A stretch of 58,088 nt of DNA from positions 1 through 58,088 of the forward strand of contig NZ_NMVQ01000013.1 in NCBI RefSeq assembly GCF_002250625.1, written 5' to 3'. Shown here piece after piece: positions 46,930 through 56,275 of this stretch. This stretch comes from Enemella dayhoffiae. GTDB taxonomy: Bacteria > Actinomycetota > Actinomycetes > Propionibacteriales > Propionibacteriaceae. Below the pieces are notes generated by a model, which was not told the DNA's origin, made no database searches, and saw only the letters and a program-made list of their open reading frames with translations. Within the stretch, counting starts at the first letter, position 1; each line of letters begins with the position of its first letter. A program made the translations under genes and the position numbers.

Positions 46930-47802
46930 ATGGAGACCCTGGGTTCCCCGGACCGAGTCGGTGAGCTGCTCGGTAGGACCGGTTATCTGGCCGGAACCGA
47001 GTTGGCCACGAGCGTGTTCCTGTCCGCCGCGATGCAGCGACCGCTGCTGCTCGAGGGCGAGCCCGGCACGGGAAAGACCGCGCTCGCCGAGGCACTCGCG
47101 ACCGGGCTGGGACTGCCGCTGGTGCGGCTTCAGTGCTATGAGGGGATCGACGCGGCGCAGGCGCTGTTCGACTGGGACTTCCCGCGCCAGATCCTGCACC
47201 TGCGCGCACTGGAGGCGGCCGGTTCGGTGGACGCCGACGCGGCCGAGCAGTCGCTCTATGCCGACCGGTTCCTGCTCGCCCGGCCGATCCTGACCGCGCT
47301 GCGTCAGCCGTCGGTGCTGCTGATCGACGAGATCGACCGCGCCGACGATGAGTTCGAGGCGTTCCTGCTGGAGGTGCTGTCCACCTGGCAGGTCAGCATC
47401 CCCGAGGTCGGCACCGTCTCCGCCGACACCCCGCCGTTGGCCGTGCTCACCTCCAACCGCACTCGCGAGCTGCACGACGCCCTCAAGCGGCGCTGTCTCT
47501 ATCACTGGGTCGACCACCCCAGCTTCGGCGCCGAACTGGACATCCTGCGTACCCGCGCCCCGGAGGTCACCGCGCGGCTGGCCGAGCAGGTGGTCGGCGT
47601 GGTGCAGCGGCTGCGGACCGACGAGGGACTGCTGAAACCACCCGGGGTGGCCGAAACCATCGACTGGGCCCGCGCCCTGCACCGCCTCGGCGCCGCCGAG
47701 CTCGACCTGGCCCGGGCCGCGGCCAGCCTGGGCGCGGTGGTGAAATATCGCGAGGACCAGCACCGGGTCCGTCAGGCCCTCGATCGGCTGCTCACGCCAT
47801 GA
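46930..47802 (+). CDS. coxD: MoxR-type AAA+ ATPase (CoxD-like)
   Basis: A 290-residue AAA+ protein: Walker A GEPGTGKT (43-50), Walker B LLIDEIDRAD, sensor 1 LTSNRTRELHDALKRRC. CoxD-type MoxR ATPases help assemble the Mo/Cu or Mo active site together with the VWA protein CoxE. Both are present here in order, coupled by ATGA. Function is from family knowledge and context. Confidence 0.92.
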   Translation: METLGSPDRVGELLGRTGYLAGTELATSVFLSAAMQRPLLLEGEPGTGKTALAEALATGLGLPLVRLQCYEGIDAAQALFDWDFPRQILHLRALEAAGSVDADAAEQSLYADRFLLARPILTALRQPSVLLIDEIDRADDEFEAFLLEVLSTWQVSIPEVGTVSADTPPLAVLTSNRTRELHDALKRRCLYHWVDHPSFGAELDILRTRAPEVTARLAEQVVGVVQRLRTDEGLLKPPGVAETIDWARALHRLGAAELDLARAAASLGAVVKYREDQHRVRQALDRLLTP

Positions 47803-48938
47803 CCCAGCCGGTCGGGGTGCGGCACCAGGTCGATGAGGTGCTGCTCGGGTTCGTCGCCGCGGTCCGCGCCGCGGGCGTACCGGCGGGTCCCGACCGGGCC
47901 CAGGCGTTTCTAGCCGCTACCGCGCTGGTCGGTCTGGACGATGCGGCGGCGGTGCGGGCGGCGGCCCGGGCGACCCTGTGCGCCCACCCCGACGACCTGC
48001 ACCGGTTGGACCAGGTGTTCGAGAGCTGGTTCTCCGCCCGCGACCAGTCGCCGGGGATGATGCCGCCGGACCGGGAGCCGGTCCCGTTGCGCACCCTCGC
48101 CCTCGACGACTTCCCGCCCGGCGGGACGGCCGGCGACGAGTCCGACGCGGTGCGCGCCGCCGCCAGTCAGGTCGAGGTGCTGCGCCAGCGCGACGTCAGC
48201 GAACTCACCCCCGACGAACGCCGGCTGCTCGGCGCCCTGCTCGAGCAGCTGCCGATCCGCCTGCCGACCCGCCGCGCCACCCGGCACAGCCGCGCCCCGC
48301 GGGGCCAGGTCGACGCCCGGCGTACGCTGCGCGCCTCGCTGCGGCAGTGGGGAGAACCGGCGCAGATCAGCCACCGCCGCCGCGGCCGGCGGCCGCGACC
48401 GGTGGTGCTGCTGCTCGACGTCTCCGGCTCGATGGAGGGGTACGCCGAGGTGCTGCTCCGGCTGGCGCACCGCTACGTCCAGGCGGCCGGCGCCGGATCC
48501 GGGCGGCACCCGGTCGAGGCGTTCACCCTCGGCACCCGGCTGACCCGGCTCACCCGGGCGTTGCAGCACCGTGACGTGGAGCAGGCGATGCGGGCGGTGG
48601 CGCAGACGGTGCCCGATTTCTCCGGTGGCACCCGGCTCGGCGAGACGTTGCGGGCGTTCACCGAGCGATGGGGGCGGCGTGGGTTGGCCCGCGGGGCGGT
48701 CGTGGTGATCGTCTCCGACGGGTGGGAGCGCGGCGACTGCACCCTGCTGGCCGAGCAGGTACGCCAGCTCGGCCAGCTGGCGTACCGGGTCATCTGGGCG
48801 AATCCGCACCGTGGCCGGACCGGCTACCAACCCGTGCAGGCCGGAATCGTGGCAGTCTTGCCTCACCTGGATGCGTTCGTCGCCGGCCACTCGCTGGCGG
48901 CGTACACCGAGCTGGCGGAGGTGGTCGCCGATGCGTGA
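47799..48938 (+). CDS. coxE: VWA domain protein (CoxE-like)
   Basis: A 379-residue protein. A helical N-terminal part and a basic linker (LPTRRATRHSRAPRGQVDARRTLR) precede a von Willebrand A domain with the MIDAS motif DVSGSM (about 208-213), SGGTRLGE and VIVSDGWERGD. It is the usual partner of the MoxR ATPase in maturation of molybdenum hydroxylases. Overlaps the MoxR gene by ATGA and XdhC by 8 bases. Confidence 0.92.
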   Translation: MTQPVGVRHQVDEVLLGFVAAVRAAGVPAGPDRAQAFLAATALVGLDDAAAVRAAARATLCAHPDDLHRLDQVFESWFSARDQSPGMMPPDREPVPLRTLALDDFPPGGTAGDESDAVRAAASQVEVLRQRDVSELTPDERRLLGALLEQLPIRLPTRRATRHSRAPRGQVDARRTLRASLRQWGEPAQISHRRRGRRPRPVVLLLDVSGSMEGYAEVLLRLAHRYVQAAGAGSGRHPVEAFTLGTRLTRLTRALQHRDVEQAMRAVAQTVPDFSGGTRLGETLRAFTERWGRRGLARGAVVVIVSDGWERGDCTLLAEQVRQLGQLAYRVIWANPHRGRTGYQPVQAGIVAVLPHLDAFVAGHSLAAYTELAEVVADA

Positions 48939-50079
48939 GGTGCTGAACGAGCTGCTCGAGTGGTGGGAAGCGGGGGAGACCGTCGCGCTCGGTACCGTCG
49001 TCGCCACCTTCCGCTCGGCCCCGCGGCCCCCGGGCGCGTCGATGATCGTCGGACCGGCGGGGGAGGCCGTGGGATCGGTCTCCGGCGGCTGCGTCGAGGG
49101 GGCCGTGCACGGGCTGGGTGAACAGGTGATCGCCGACGGGCGACCGGTCCTGCAGCGCTACGGTGTCTCCGACGAGATCGCCCTCGGCGTCGGGCTGACC
49201 TGCGGCGGCATCCTCGACATCTGGGTGGAGCGGGTCAACCGCGACACCTTCCCCGAGCTCGGTGAGATCGCCGCGGCGATCCGGGCCGGTACGCCGATCG
49301 CCGTCGCCACCGTGGTCGCCCACCCCGACCCGCAGTGGCTCGGTCGGCGCATGCTCATCGACGAGAACGGCACCCCGGATCGGTCGCTGATCTCGGCGCG
49401 CGCCACCGACGCGATCGCCGACGACGCTTCCGGTCTGCTCGCCACCGGCCACCATGCCACCCTCCAGTACGGGATTGACGGGGAGCGACGCGGCGAGGGG
49501 ATGCGCGTGTTCGTCTGGGCGTTCGCCCCGCCCCCGCGGATGCTGGTCTTCGGCGCCATCGACTTCGCCGCCGCGGTGGCGCGGGTCGGCACCTTCCTCG
49601 GGTATCGGGTCACCGTGTGCGACGCACGGCCGATCTTCGCCACCGCCAGTCGCTTCCCCGAGGCCGATGAGGTGGTCGTGCGCTGGCCGCACCGCTACCT
49701 GCGCGAGGAGGCCGAGGCCGGCCGGATCGACGCGCGCACCGTGCTCTGCGTCCTCACCCACGACCCCAAGTTCGACGTCCCGCTGTTGGAGGTGGCGCTG
49801 CGGCTGCCGGAGGTGGCCTACATCGGCGCCATGGGCTCCCGGCGTACCCACGAGGACCGGTTCAACCGGCTCCGCGAGGCCGGACTCGGCGACGCCGAAC
49901 TCGACCGGCTCGCCTCACCGATCGGACTCGACCTGGGCGCGCGTACGCCCGAGGAGACCGCCGTGTCGATCGCCGCCGAGATCATCGCCCAGCGCTGGGG
50001 CGGCAGCGGCGACCCGCTGCGGCAGCGCACCGGTCGGATCCACCACGATCCCTTGCCGTCCGAGGCCGCTGGTCAGTAG
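48931..50079 (+). CDS. XdhC/CoxI family molybdenum-hydroxylase maturation factor
   Basis: A 382-residue protein. The N-terminal XdhC_CoxI domain ([42 protein letters not shown], with the conserved Cys residues) is followed by a Rossmann-type C-terminal domain ([22 protein letters not shown] to [14 protein letters not shown]). XdhC proteins bind molybdenum cofactor and promote its sulfuration before insertion. The ATG at 48931 lies inside the CoxE 3' end; the stop codon forms part of the next promoter. Confidence 0.93.
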   Translation: MREVLNELLEWWEAGETVALGTVVATFRSAPRPPGASMIVGPAGEAVGSVSGGCVEGAVHGLGEQVIADGRPVLQRYGVSDEIALGVGLTCGGILDIWVERVNRDTFPELGEIAAAIRAGTPIAVATVVAHPDPQWLGRRMLIDENGTPDRSLISARATDAIADDASGLLATGHHATLQYGIDGERRGEGMRVFVWAFAPPPRMLVFGAIDFAAAVARVGTFLGYRVTVCDARPIFATASRFPEADEVVVRWPHRYLREEAEAGRIDARTVLCVLTHDPKFDVPLLEVALRLPEVAYIGAMGSRRTHEDRFNRLREAGLGDAELDRLASPIGLDLGARTPEETAVSIAAEIIAQRWGGSGDPLRQRTGRIHHDPLPSEAAGQ

Positions 50080-50082
50080 GGT
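50053..50082 (+). promoter_or_regulatory. Promoter for the molybdenum-hydroxylase structural genes
   Basis: TTGCCG (50053-50058), 18 bases, TAGGGT (50077-50082). The -10 contains the TAG stop of the XdhC gene. Expected start near 50089. Confidence 0.5.
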
Positions 50083-50090
50083 CGTGGCAG

Positions 50091-50108
50091 ACGTGACCGG
50101 GATCACGT
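50091..50108 (+). promoter_or_regulatory. CRP/FNR-type palindrome upstream of the small subunit
   Basis: ACGTGACCGGGATCACGT. It contains GTGA-N6-TCAC, the core of CRP/FNR/GlxR operators, with perfect 6-base arms. It sits just after the predicted transcription start and 29 bases before the small-subunit ATG, so a bound protein would be expected to repress or to serve another promoter. Confidence 0.5.
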
Positions 50109-50137
50109 TCCCGGCAAAGGTGCCAACAGGAGGCCGC

Positions 50138-50635
50138 ATGACCAGGATCACCCTCACCGTTGACGGCGACAAGGTGTCCGACGACGTCGAACCGAGGCTG
50201 CTGCTGGTGCAGTACCTGCGCGACAGAGTCGGCAAGACCGGCACCGTGATCGGCTGCGACACCTCCAACTGCGGCGCCTGCACCGTCCATCTCAACGGCC
50301 GCTCGGTGAAGTCCTGCAACGTGCTCGCGGTCCAGGCCGATGGCGCCGACGTCGTGACCATCGAGGGCTTGGCCCACAGTGCCGGCGCCGGCGCCGGCGA
50401 CGGCAGCTCGCCCCCGCTGCACCCGGTGCAGGAGGCGTTCCGGGAGTGCCACGGCCTGCAGTGCGGCTTCTGCACGCCGGGGATGATCATGCAGAGCGTC
50501 GACCTGTTGAACGAGAATCCCCATCCCACCGAGGAAGAGGTACGCCTGGGGCTCGAAGGCAACCTGTGCCGCTGCACGGGCTATCACAACATCGTGCGTG
50601 CGGTGCTGCACGCCGCGGGGGAGGGATCCAAGTGA
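50138..50635 (+). CDS. Molybdenum hydroxylase [2Fe-2S] small subunit (CoxS/XdhA-like)
   Basis: A 165-residue iron-sulfur subunit. Plant-ferredoxin-type cluster [15 protein letters not shown] plus KSC, then the second cluster CGFCTPGM and [10 protein letters not shown]. It passes electrons from the Mo site to FAD. AGGAGG lies 5 bases before the ATG. Coupled to the large subunit by GTGA. Confidence 0.96.
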   Translation: MTRITLTVDGDKVSDDVEPRLLLVQYLRDRVGKTGTVIGCDTSNCGACTVHLNGRSVKSCNVLAVQADGADVVTIEGLAHSAGAGAGDGSSPPLHPVQEAFRECHGLQCGFCTPGMIMQSVDLLNENPHPTEEEVRLGLEGNLCRCTGYHNIVRAVLHAAGEGSK

Positions 50636-53148
50636 GCGTCGACACCGACCAGCAGAGCAAGGAGATCGGCCGGGAGCGGCGCCGCAAGGAGGACGAGCGG
50701 CTGATCACCGGACGCACCAAGTGGACCGACAACCTGACGGTCCGCGGCATGCTGCACCTGGCCATGGTGCGCAGCCCGTTCGCGCACGCGAAGATCACCA
50801 ACATCAACACCGAGGACGCCAAGGCCGCCCCGAACGTGATCGGGGTGATCACCGGCGCCGACATCGCCGACGAACAGGGTGCGCTGCCCAACGCCTGGCC
50901 GATCGCCCCGGACCAGAAGACGCCGGCCCACCCGCCGGTCGCGGTGGACCGGGTCACCTTCGCCGGCGAGATCGTCGCCGTGGTGATCGCCCGCAGCGCC
51001 GCCGAGGCCCGCGACGCCGCGGAACTGGTCGACGTCGACTACGAGGAACTGCCCGCGGCGCTGGACCTCAAGGAGGCCGCCGCGGACAAGGTGCTCGCGC
51101 ACCCCGACCTGGGCACCAACAAGTCGGCGTTCTGGAAGTTCGACTCGGCCGAGGCCGGCACCGGCGGCGACGTCGAGCGGGCGATCGCCGAGGCCCGCGA
51201 CGGCGGCATCGTGATCGAGCGGGAATACCGTCAGCAGCGGCTGATCCCGGCGTTCATGGAACCGCGCTCGGTGCTCGTCGACCCGACCGGTGAGCAGATC
51301 ACCATGTGGTCGGCCACCCAGATCCCGCACATCCTGCGCTTCCTGCTGGCCGCGGTGCTGGGCGTACCGGAGTCCAAGGTGCGGGTCATCGCCCCCGATG
51401 TCGGCGGCGGGTTCGGCGGCAAGCTGCAGACCACGCCGGAGGAGTTCATCGCGATGGTGCTGGCCCGGCGCCTGGCGAAGCCGGTCAAGTACACCGAGAC
51501 CCGCTCCGAGTCGCTGATGGCCGCCCACCACGGCCGCGACCAGTGGCAGAAGCTGACCCTGTCCGCCACCAAGGAGGGCAGGGTCACCGGGATGAAGGTC
51601 GAGCTGCTGGCCGACCTCGGCTCCTACGTGTCGCTGGTCGGCGGCGGCGTACCGGTGCTCGGCGCGTTCATGTTCAACGCCATCTACAAGTTCCCGGCGT
51701 ACCAGTTCAACTGCCAGACGGTGCTCACCAACAAGACTTGGACCGACGCCTATCGCGGCGCCGGCCGTCCGGAGGCCACCTTCGGCATCGAGCGGATGAT
51801 GGACGAGCTGGCCGCCGAGCTCGGCGAGGACCCGCTGGTGGTGCGGGAACGCAACTGGATCACCCACGAGGAGTTCCCGTTCACCACGGTCGCCGGGCTG
51901 GAGTACGACTCCGGCAACTACGAGGCCGCCACGGCCAAGGCGAAGGAGTCCTTCGGCTACGACGAGCTGCGCGCCGAGCAGCAGCGGCGCCGCGAGTCGA
52001 ACGACCCGGTCCAGCTGGGTATCGGGGTGTCCACCTTCACCGAGATGTGCGGGCTCGCCCCGTCGCGGGTGCTCGGGTCGCTGTCCTACGGCGCCGGCGG
52101 CTGGGAGCACGCCTCGATCCGGATGCTGCCCACCGGCAAGGTCGAGGTGGTCACCGGGGCCAGCGCCCACGGCCAGGGCCACGAGACGGCGTTCTCCCAG
52201 ATCGTCGCTGACCGGCTCGGCGTACCGTTCGAGGACATCGAGATCCTGCACGGCGACACCCAGATCGCGCACAAGGGTCTGGACACCTACGGCTCCCGGT
52301 CGCTGGTGGTCGGCGGCGAGGCGGTGGTCAAGGCCGCGGACAAGGTGATCGGGAAGGCGCGTCCGATCGCGGCGCACCTGCTGGAGGCGAACGCCGAGGA
52401 CCTCGAGTTCGCGGCCGGGAAGTTCAGCGTCAAGGGCACCGACAAGGGCGTCTCCATGCCGGAGATCGCCCTGGCCACCTTCGCCGCACACAACCTGCCC
52501 GACGGGGTCGAGGCCAGCCTGGACTCCGACGCCACCTTCGACCCGGTGAACTTCAACTTCCCGCACGGAACCCACCTGTGCGCGGTCGAGGTGGACACCG
52601 AGACCGGTCAGGTGCGAATGCGAAAGTACGTGTGCTGCGACGACATCGGCATCATCATCAACCCGCTGATCGCCGAGGGGCAGGTGCACGGCGGGCTGGT
52701 GCAGGGCATCGCCCAGGCGCTGTGGGAGGAGGCGGTGCACGACGAGTCCGGGACGCTGGTGTCGGCCTCCTTCGTGGACTATCTGCTGCCCACCTCGGCC
52801 GACACGATCAGCTTCACCGTCGAGCACACCACCAGCCCGTGCACCACCAACTCGCTGGGCGCCAAGGGCGTCGGTGAGGCCGGCACGATCGCCTCCACCC
52901 CGGCGGTGGTCAACGCCGTCGTCGACGCGGTACGCCACCTCGGCGTCGACGACATCCAGATGCCGTGTACGCCCGAACGCGTCTGGAAGGCGGTGCGTGC
53001 TGCCACCGGTCAAGGAGGGGCCGGTGGCGGTGGGAAGGACCAGACCGAGGCTGCGGCCGCCCCGCACTTCGATCAGGCAACCGGTGACCAGGGCACCGCC
53101 GATCGCACCGCCGGCGCCGACGACCAGGGTGAAGGAGTACAGGCATGA
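50632..53148 (+). CDS. Molybdenum hydroxylase large subunit (xanthine dehydrogenase family)
   Basis: An 838-residue molybdopterin cytosine dinucleotide subunit. Mo-site features: [19 protein letters not shown] active-site loop, [10 protein letters not shown] and catalytic Glu in [11 protein letters not shown]. The loop is AYRGAGR as in form II CoxL-like and general hydroxylases, not AYRCSFR of form I CO dehydrogenase, so CO oxidation is not supported and the substrate is unknown. The last ~45 residues are an unusual Gly/Asp/Ala-rich tail. It overlaps the FAD subunit by ATGA. Confidence 0.94.
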   Translation: MSVDTDQQSKEIGRERRRKEDERLITGRTKWTDNLTVRGMLHLAMVRSPFAHAKITNINTEDAKAAPNVIGVITGADIADEQGALPNAWPIAPDQKTPAHPPVAVDRVTFAGEIVAVVIARSAAEARDAAELVDVDYEELPAALDLKEAAADKVLAHPDLGTNKSAFWKFDSAEAGTGGDVERAIAEARDGGIVIEREYRQQRLIPAFMEPRSVLVDPTGEQITMWSATQIPHILRFLLAAVLGVPESKVRVIAPDVGGGFGGKLQTTPEEFIAMVLARRLAKPVKYTETRSESLMAAHHGRDQWQKLTLSATKEGRVTGMKVELLADLGSYVSLVGGGVPVLGAFMFNAIYKFPAYQFNCQTVLTNKTWTDAYRGAGRPEATFGIERMMDELAAELGEDPLVVRERNWITHEEFPFTTVAGLEYDSGNYEAATAKAKESFGYDELRAEQQRRRESNDPVQLGIGVSTFTEMCGLAPSRVLGSLSYGAGGWEHASIRMLPTGKVEVVTGASAHGQGHETAFSQIVADRLGVPFEDIEILHGDTQIAHKGLDTYGSRSLVVGGEAVVKAADKVIGKARPIAAHLLEANAEDLEFAAGKFSVKGTDKGVSMPEIALATFAAHNLPDGVEASLDSDATFDPVNFNFPHGTHLCAVEVDTETGQVRMRKYVCCDDIGIIINPLIAEGQVHGGLVQGIAQALWEEAVHDESGTLVSASFVDYLLPTSADTISFTVEHTTSPCTTNSLGAKGVGEAGTIASTPAVVNAVVDAVRHLGVDDIQMPCTPERVWKAVRAATGQGGAGGGGKDQTEAAAAPHFDQATGDQGTADRTAGADDQGEGVQA

Positions 53149-53993
53149 TCCCCGCAACCTTCGACTATGTGGCGCCCACCTCGGTGGTCGAGGCCCTGGC
53201 CGCGCTCGCCGAGCACGGTGACGACGCCAAGGTGATGGCCGGTGGGCAGAGTCTCCTGCCGGTGCTGCGGATGCGGCTGAACGCCCCCGAGGTGGTGGTC
53301 GACATCGGTCGCATCGATGAGTTGCGCGGCGTGCGGGAGGAGGGCGACGCGATCGTCATCGGTGCGCTGACCACCCACCACGACGTGATCGCCGACCCGC
53401 TGGTGAAGGAGCACGCGCTGCTGCTGCACAAGGCGGCGGTCGAGGTGGCGGACGCCCAGATCCGGCACCGCGGCACCCTCGGCGGGGCGCTCGCCCACGC
53501 CGATCCGGCCGGGGACCTCGGGGCGCCGATCCTCGCGCTGGACGCCGAGCTGGTGATCGCCGGTCAGGGCGGGGAGCGTCGGGTGCCGGCTCAGGAATTC
53601 TTCGTCGACCTGTTCGAGACCGCGGTCGGTGACGACGAGCTGTTGACCGCGATCCGGATCCCCAAGCACACCGGCTGGGGGGCGCACTACGAGAAATTCG
53701 TCCGGGTGGCGCACCAGTGGCCGATCGTCGCGGTGGCAGCCACCGTCGGCGCTGACGGGGCGGCCGTGGCGCTGACCAACATGGGCTCCACCCCGGTCCG
53801 GGCCAGCGCGGTGGAGCAGGCGCTCGGCGGGCGGGTGGACGACGAGAGCGTACGCCGGGCCGCGGCCAGGGCGGCCGAGGGCACCAACCCGCCCTCGGAC
53901 CTGAACGGCGACGCCGACTATCGTCGACACTTGGCCACGGTGCTCACCCGACGAGCGCTGCTCAAGGCCGCCGGTATCGAGGACGGAGCCTGA
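53145..53993 (+). CDS. Molybdenum hydroxylase FAD-binding subunit (CoxM-like)
   Basis: A 282-residue subunit with the two FAD motifs AGGQSLLP (32-39) and TLGGALAHADPAGD (about 113-126), and the CO_deh_flav_C region. It completes the small-large-medium trio. Coupled to the large subunit by ATGA; 4 bases before the CoxG-like gene. Confidence 0.95.
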   Translation: MIPATFDYVAPTSVVEALAALAEHGDDAKVMAGGQSLLPVLRMRLNAPEVVVDIGRIDELRGVREEGDAIVIGALTTHHDVIADPLVKEHALLLHKAAVEVADAQIRHRGTLGGALAHADPAGDLGAPILALDAELVIAGQGGERRVPAQEFFVDLFETAVGDDELLTAIRIPKHTGWGAHYEKFVRVAHQWPIVAVAATVGADGAAVALTNMGSTPVRASAVEQALGGRVDDESVRRAAARAAEGTNPPSDLNGDADYRRHLATVLTRRALLKAAGIEDGA

Positions 53994-53997
53994 TCCG

Positions 53998-54837
53998 ATG
54001 GAGCTGAAGCACAACTTTTCCGTACCCACAGGGATCGCCGAGACCTGGCAGCACTTCGGCGATCCGCAGGGGCTGGCCGAGTGCTTCCCCGGGGCGCAGG
54101 TCACCGGCGTCGATGGGGACTCGTTCACCGGCACCGCCAAGATCAAGCTCGGCCCGATCGCGCTGGTCTACACCGGCACCGGTGAGTACGCCGAGCGCGA
54201 CGAATCCGCGCACCGGCTGGTGGTCAACGCCAAGGGCAAGGACAAGCGCGGCAACGGCACGGCCGGCGCCACGGTCACCGTCCAGCTGAGCGAGGCGGGC
54301 GCCGACCGGACCGATGTCGACGTGACCACCGACCTCAACGTCACCGGCAAACCCGCCCAGTTCGGCCGCGGGATGATCCAGGACGTCTCCGACAAGCTGC
54401 TCGGCCAGTTCGTGCAGTGCCTGGAGCAGAAGCTCACCGCCGAAGACTCCGACACCGAGAGCGAGGACTCCGCACGTTCCCCGGGCGAGGAAGCGGCCCC
54501 CTCACGGTCCCTGAGCGAGGAGCGCAGCGACGAGTCGAAGGGGGAGTCCGATCCCGGCGCCCCGAGCGAGGCCGGCACGGAGCAGGCCGAGCAGGTGCCG
54601 CCGCCCGCGCGCTCGATCCGCGAGGACTCGCCGATCCCGATGAACGAGGAGCAGCCCAAACGGGCGGCGTCGGACCGGGCGCAGGAGTCACAGCAGGGGC
54701 AGAAGCAGCAGGACAAGCAGGACGACTCGCTCGACCTGGGTGCCACGGTGCTGCCGATCCTGGTCAAGAACTACTGGCGCGAGGGGCTGATCGCGATCCT
54801 CGGGCTGCTGGTGCTGCGCAACCTGTTCCGGAAGTGA
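53998..54837 (+). CDS. CoxG-like SRPBCC protein with C-terminal membrane anchor
   Basis: A 279-residue protein. Residues 1-150 are the CoxG/SRPBCC lipid-binding fold (HNFSVPTGIAETWQHFGDPQGLAECFPGAQV, GTAKIKLGPIALVYTGTGEY). A long charged linker of ~100 residues follows and then one transmembrane helix (about 260-277). CoxG recruits CO dehydrogenase to the membrane, so this is the likely anchor of the hydroxylase. The linker piece SRSLSEERSDESKGES is encoded by a copy of the dispersed short element. Confidence 0.9.
   Translation: MELKHNFSVPTGIAETWQHFGDPQGLAECFPGAQVTGVDGDSFTGTAKIKLGPIALVYTGTGEYAERDESAHRLVVNAKGKDKRGNGTAGATVTVQLSEAGADRTDVDVTTDLNVTGKPAQFGRGMIQDVSDKLLGQFVQCLEQKLTAEDSDTESEDSARSPGEEAAPSRSLSEERSDESKGESDPGAPSEAGTEQAEQVPPPARSIREDSPIPMNEEQPKRAASDRAQESQQGQKQQDKQDDSLDLGATVLPILVKNYWREGLIAILGLLVLRNLFRK
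54506..54542. repeat. Long-core copy of the dispersed element inside the CoxG-like linker
   Basis: Starts GGTCCCTGAGCGAGGAG and ends GACGAGTCGAAGGG. It shares both ends with the 30484 copies but has a longer GC-rich core. It is translated in frame as SLSEERSDESKG. Confidence 0.7.
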
Positions 54838-54854
54838 GGGTGCTCCGCCCCTCT

Positions 54855-54932
54855 TGGTCATTGCGTGCCACTCAACGGCGGAACCACCCCTCAAAACGGT
54901 GCGATTCGCGGTTGAGTGGCACTCCATGACCA
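54855..54932. repeat. 78-base inverted-repeat element between CoxG-like and MocA-like genes
   Basis: 22-base arms (54855-54876 and 54911-54932) match at 20 positions, with GTGCCACTCAAC as the perfect inner part, around 34 bases containing CCACCCCTCAAAACGG. It may be a palindromic intergenic repeat, a miniature element or an RNA hairpin. Confidence 0.65.
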
Positions 54933-54954
54933 GCGTCGGGAGCTGACCTCGACC

Positions 54955-55518
54955 ATGACCACCGCGGGCCTGCTGCTGGCCGCCGGCGCCGGACGCCGAA
55001 TGGGCCAGCCCAAGGCGCTGGTCAGCGACGCCGACGGCACCCCGTGGGTACACCGCGCCGCCACGGTGTTGGCCGAGGGCGGCTGTGATCCGGTGCTGGT
55101 GGTGCTCGGTGCGGCGGCCGACCAGGTCCGGCAACTCCTTCCCGACACGGCGATCCCGGTGTTCGCCGCCGACTGGGAGCAGGGGATGGGCGCCTCGCTG
55201 CGGGCGGGTCTGGCCGCCCTGCCCGAAACCGCGCCCCACGCCACCGCCGTGCTGGTCGGCCTCGTCGACACCCCCGGAGTCACGGCTGGGGTGGTGGCCC
55301 GCATCCTCGCGGCCGGCACCGATCCGGGCGTCCTGGCGCGGGCGGCGTACCACTCAGACCCCGGCCACCCGGTGCTGATCGGCCGCGACCACTGGGCCGA
55401 GGCCGCCCGCGTCGCCACCGGTGACCGTGGCGCCCGCGACCTGCTGGCCCGACCGGGCGTACGCCTGATCGAGTGCGGGGACGTCGGAGACGGGGCCGAC
55501 GTCGACCGCCGAACCTAG
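54955..55518 (+). CDS. mocA: MocA-like molybdenum cofactor cytidylyltransferase
   Basis: A 187-residue nucleotidyltransferase of the MobA/MocA fold: GLLLAAGAGRRMGQPKAL (5-22), VLGAAADQV, ADWEQGMGASLRAGL and LVDTPGVTAGVV. MocA links CMP to molybdopterin to make the MCD form used by this type of hydroxylase. The ATG is chosen so that the glycine-rich loop is near the N-terminus; an in-frame start 39 bases earlier lies in the inverted-repeat element. Confidence 0.88.
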   Translation: MTTAGLLLAAGAGRRMGQPKALVSDADGTPWVHRAATVLAEGGCDPVLVVLGAAADQVRQLLPDTAIPVFAADWEQGMGASLRAGLAALPETAPHATAVLVGLVDTPGVTAGVVARILAAGTDPGVLARAAYHSDPGHPVLIGRDHWAEAARVATGDRGARDLLARPGVRLIECGDVGDGADVDRRT

Positions 55519-55576
55519 GCCGACGGGCCGCCACGAAGCAGACCACAGACCGCTGCGGCCCGAACCCGACGCTTCC

Positions 55577-55582
55577 TAGGCT
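55577..55582 (+). promoter_or_regulatory. Leaderless -10 hexamer for the ferritin-like gene
   Basis: TAGGCT, 6 bases before the ATG at 55589. Confidence 0.55.
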
Positions 55583-55588
55583 CGACGC

Positions 55589-56272
55589 ATGACCGACACC
55601 CACCTGGCCGACCTGGAACGCCAGGCGGCCCAGCCACCGCCCGAACCCGACTGGCGACTCGGCGCCCGACTGCCGATCGCCATAGTGCGCAGCATCCAAC
55701 GCTTCCAGGTGGGGGAGAGCGGCGACGGAGCCACCCTGATCGCCAGCGCTCGCGCGGCCGGCGACCCGGCGTACGCGCGGGCGGTTGAGCTGTTCGTGGC
55801 CGAGGAGAACGAGCACGGCCGCCTGCTCGCCGAGCTGCTGCGAGCCGCCGATCAACCCCTGCTGGCCCGGCACTGGAGCGACACCATTTTCGTCGGCCTG
55901 CGGCACCTGCTCGGGCTGCGGCTGGAGCTGCTCGTGCTGATGGTGGCCGAGGTGGTCGCCCTGGAGTACTACCGGTTGCTCCGCGACGGTATCGACGACC
56001 CGCTCACCCGCCAGGTGGCAGGCCGGCTGCTGGCCGACGAACGCCGCCACGTGCCGTTCCACTGCGCGCGACTGCGAGCGGGCTTCGGGCACTGGCCGGC
56101 CGCACTGCGGCGTACGCTCTGGGCGGGTTGGGCGGTCCTGCTCACCGGGGCCGCGGCCGTCGTGGCGCTGGACCACGGACCGGCGATCCGGCAACTCGGC
56201 AGCTCCCGGGCGCTTTTTCTGCGCGCGGTGCTGGCCGACTTCCGCGCGGTCGCCCCGACCGCGCTGGGGTGA
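55589..56272 (+). CDS. Ferritin-like diiron-domain protein
   Basis: A 227-residue helical protein. Candidate metal ligands: Glu73 and His76 (EENEHGRLL), Glu121/Glu126 (AEVVALEYY), Glu151 and His154 (ADERRHVPFH), which is the two ExxH pattern of ferritin-like four-helix bundles. A hydrophobic stretch (about 174-192) may touch the membrane. Role (oxygen/peroxide chemistry, iron or oxygenase) unknown. It is convergent with guaB1, 3 bases apart. Confidence 0.8.
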   Translation: MTDTHLADLERQAAQPPPEPDWRLGARLPIAIVRSIQRFQVGESGDGATLIASARAAGDPAYARAVELFVAEENEHGRLLAELLRAADQPLLARHWSDTIFVGLRHLLGLRLELLVLMVAEVVALEYYRLLRDGIDDPLTRQVAGRLLADERRHVPFHCARLRAGFGHWPAALRRTLWAGWAVLLTGAAAVVALDHGPAIRQLGSSRALFLRAVLADFRAVAPTALG

Positions 56273-56275
56273 GGG

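Noticed and set aside
50632-53148. Form I carbon monoxide dehydrogenase
   Set aside because: The active-site loop reads AYRGAGR, not AYRCSFR, and no Cys is in the loop to bind copper.
50584-53157. Very long minus-strand open frame (857 codons) opposite the hydroxylase large subunit, and similar ones opposite sucB and asnO
   Set aside because: They are mirror frames of high-GC genes: composition is dominated by Arg, His, Gly and Val-Asp runs, there is no domain, and the opposite strand encodes clear enzymes.
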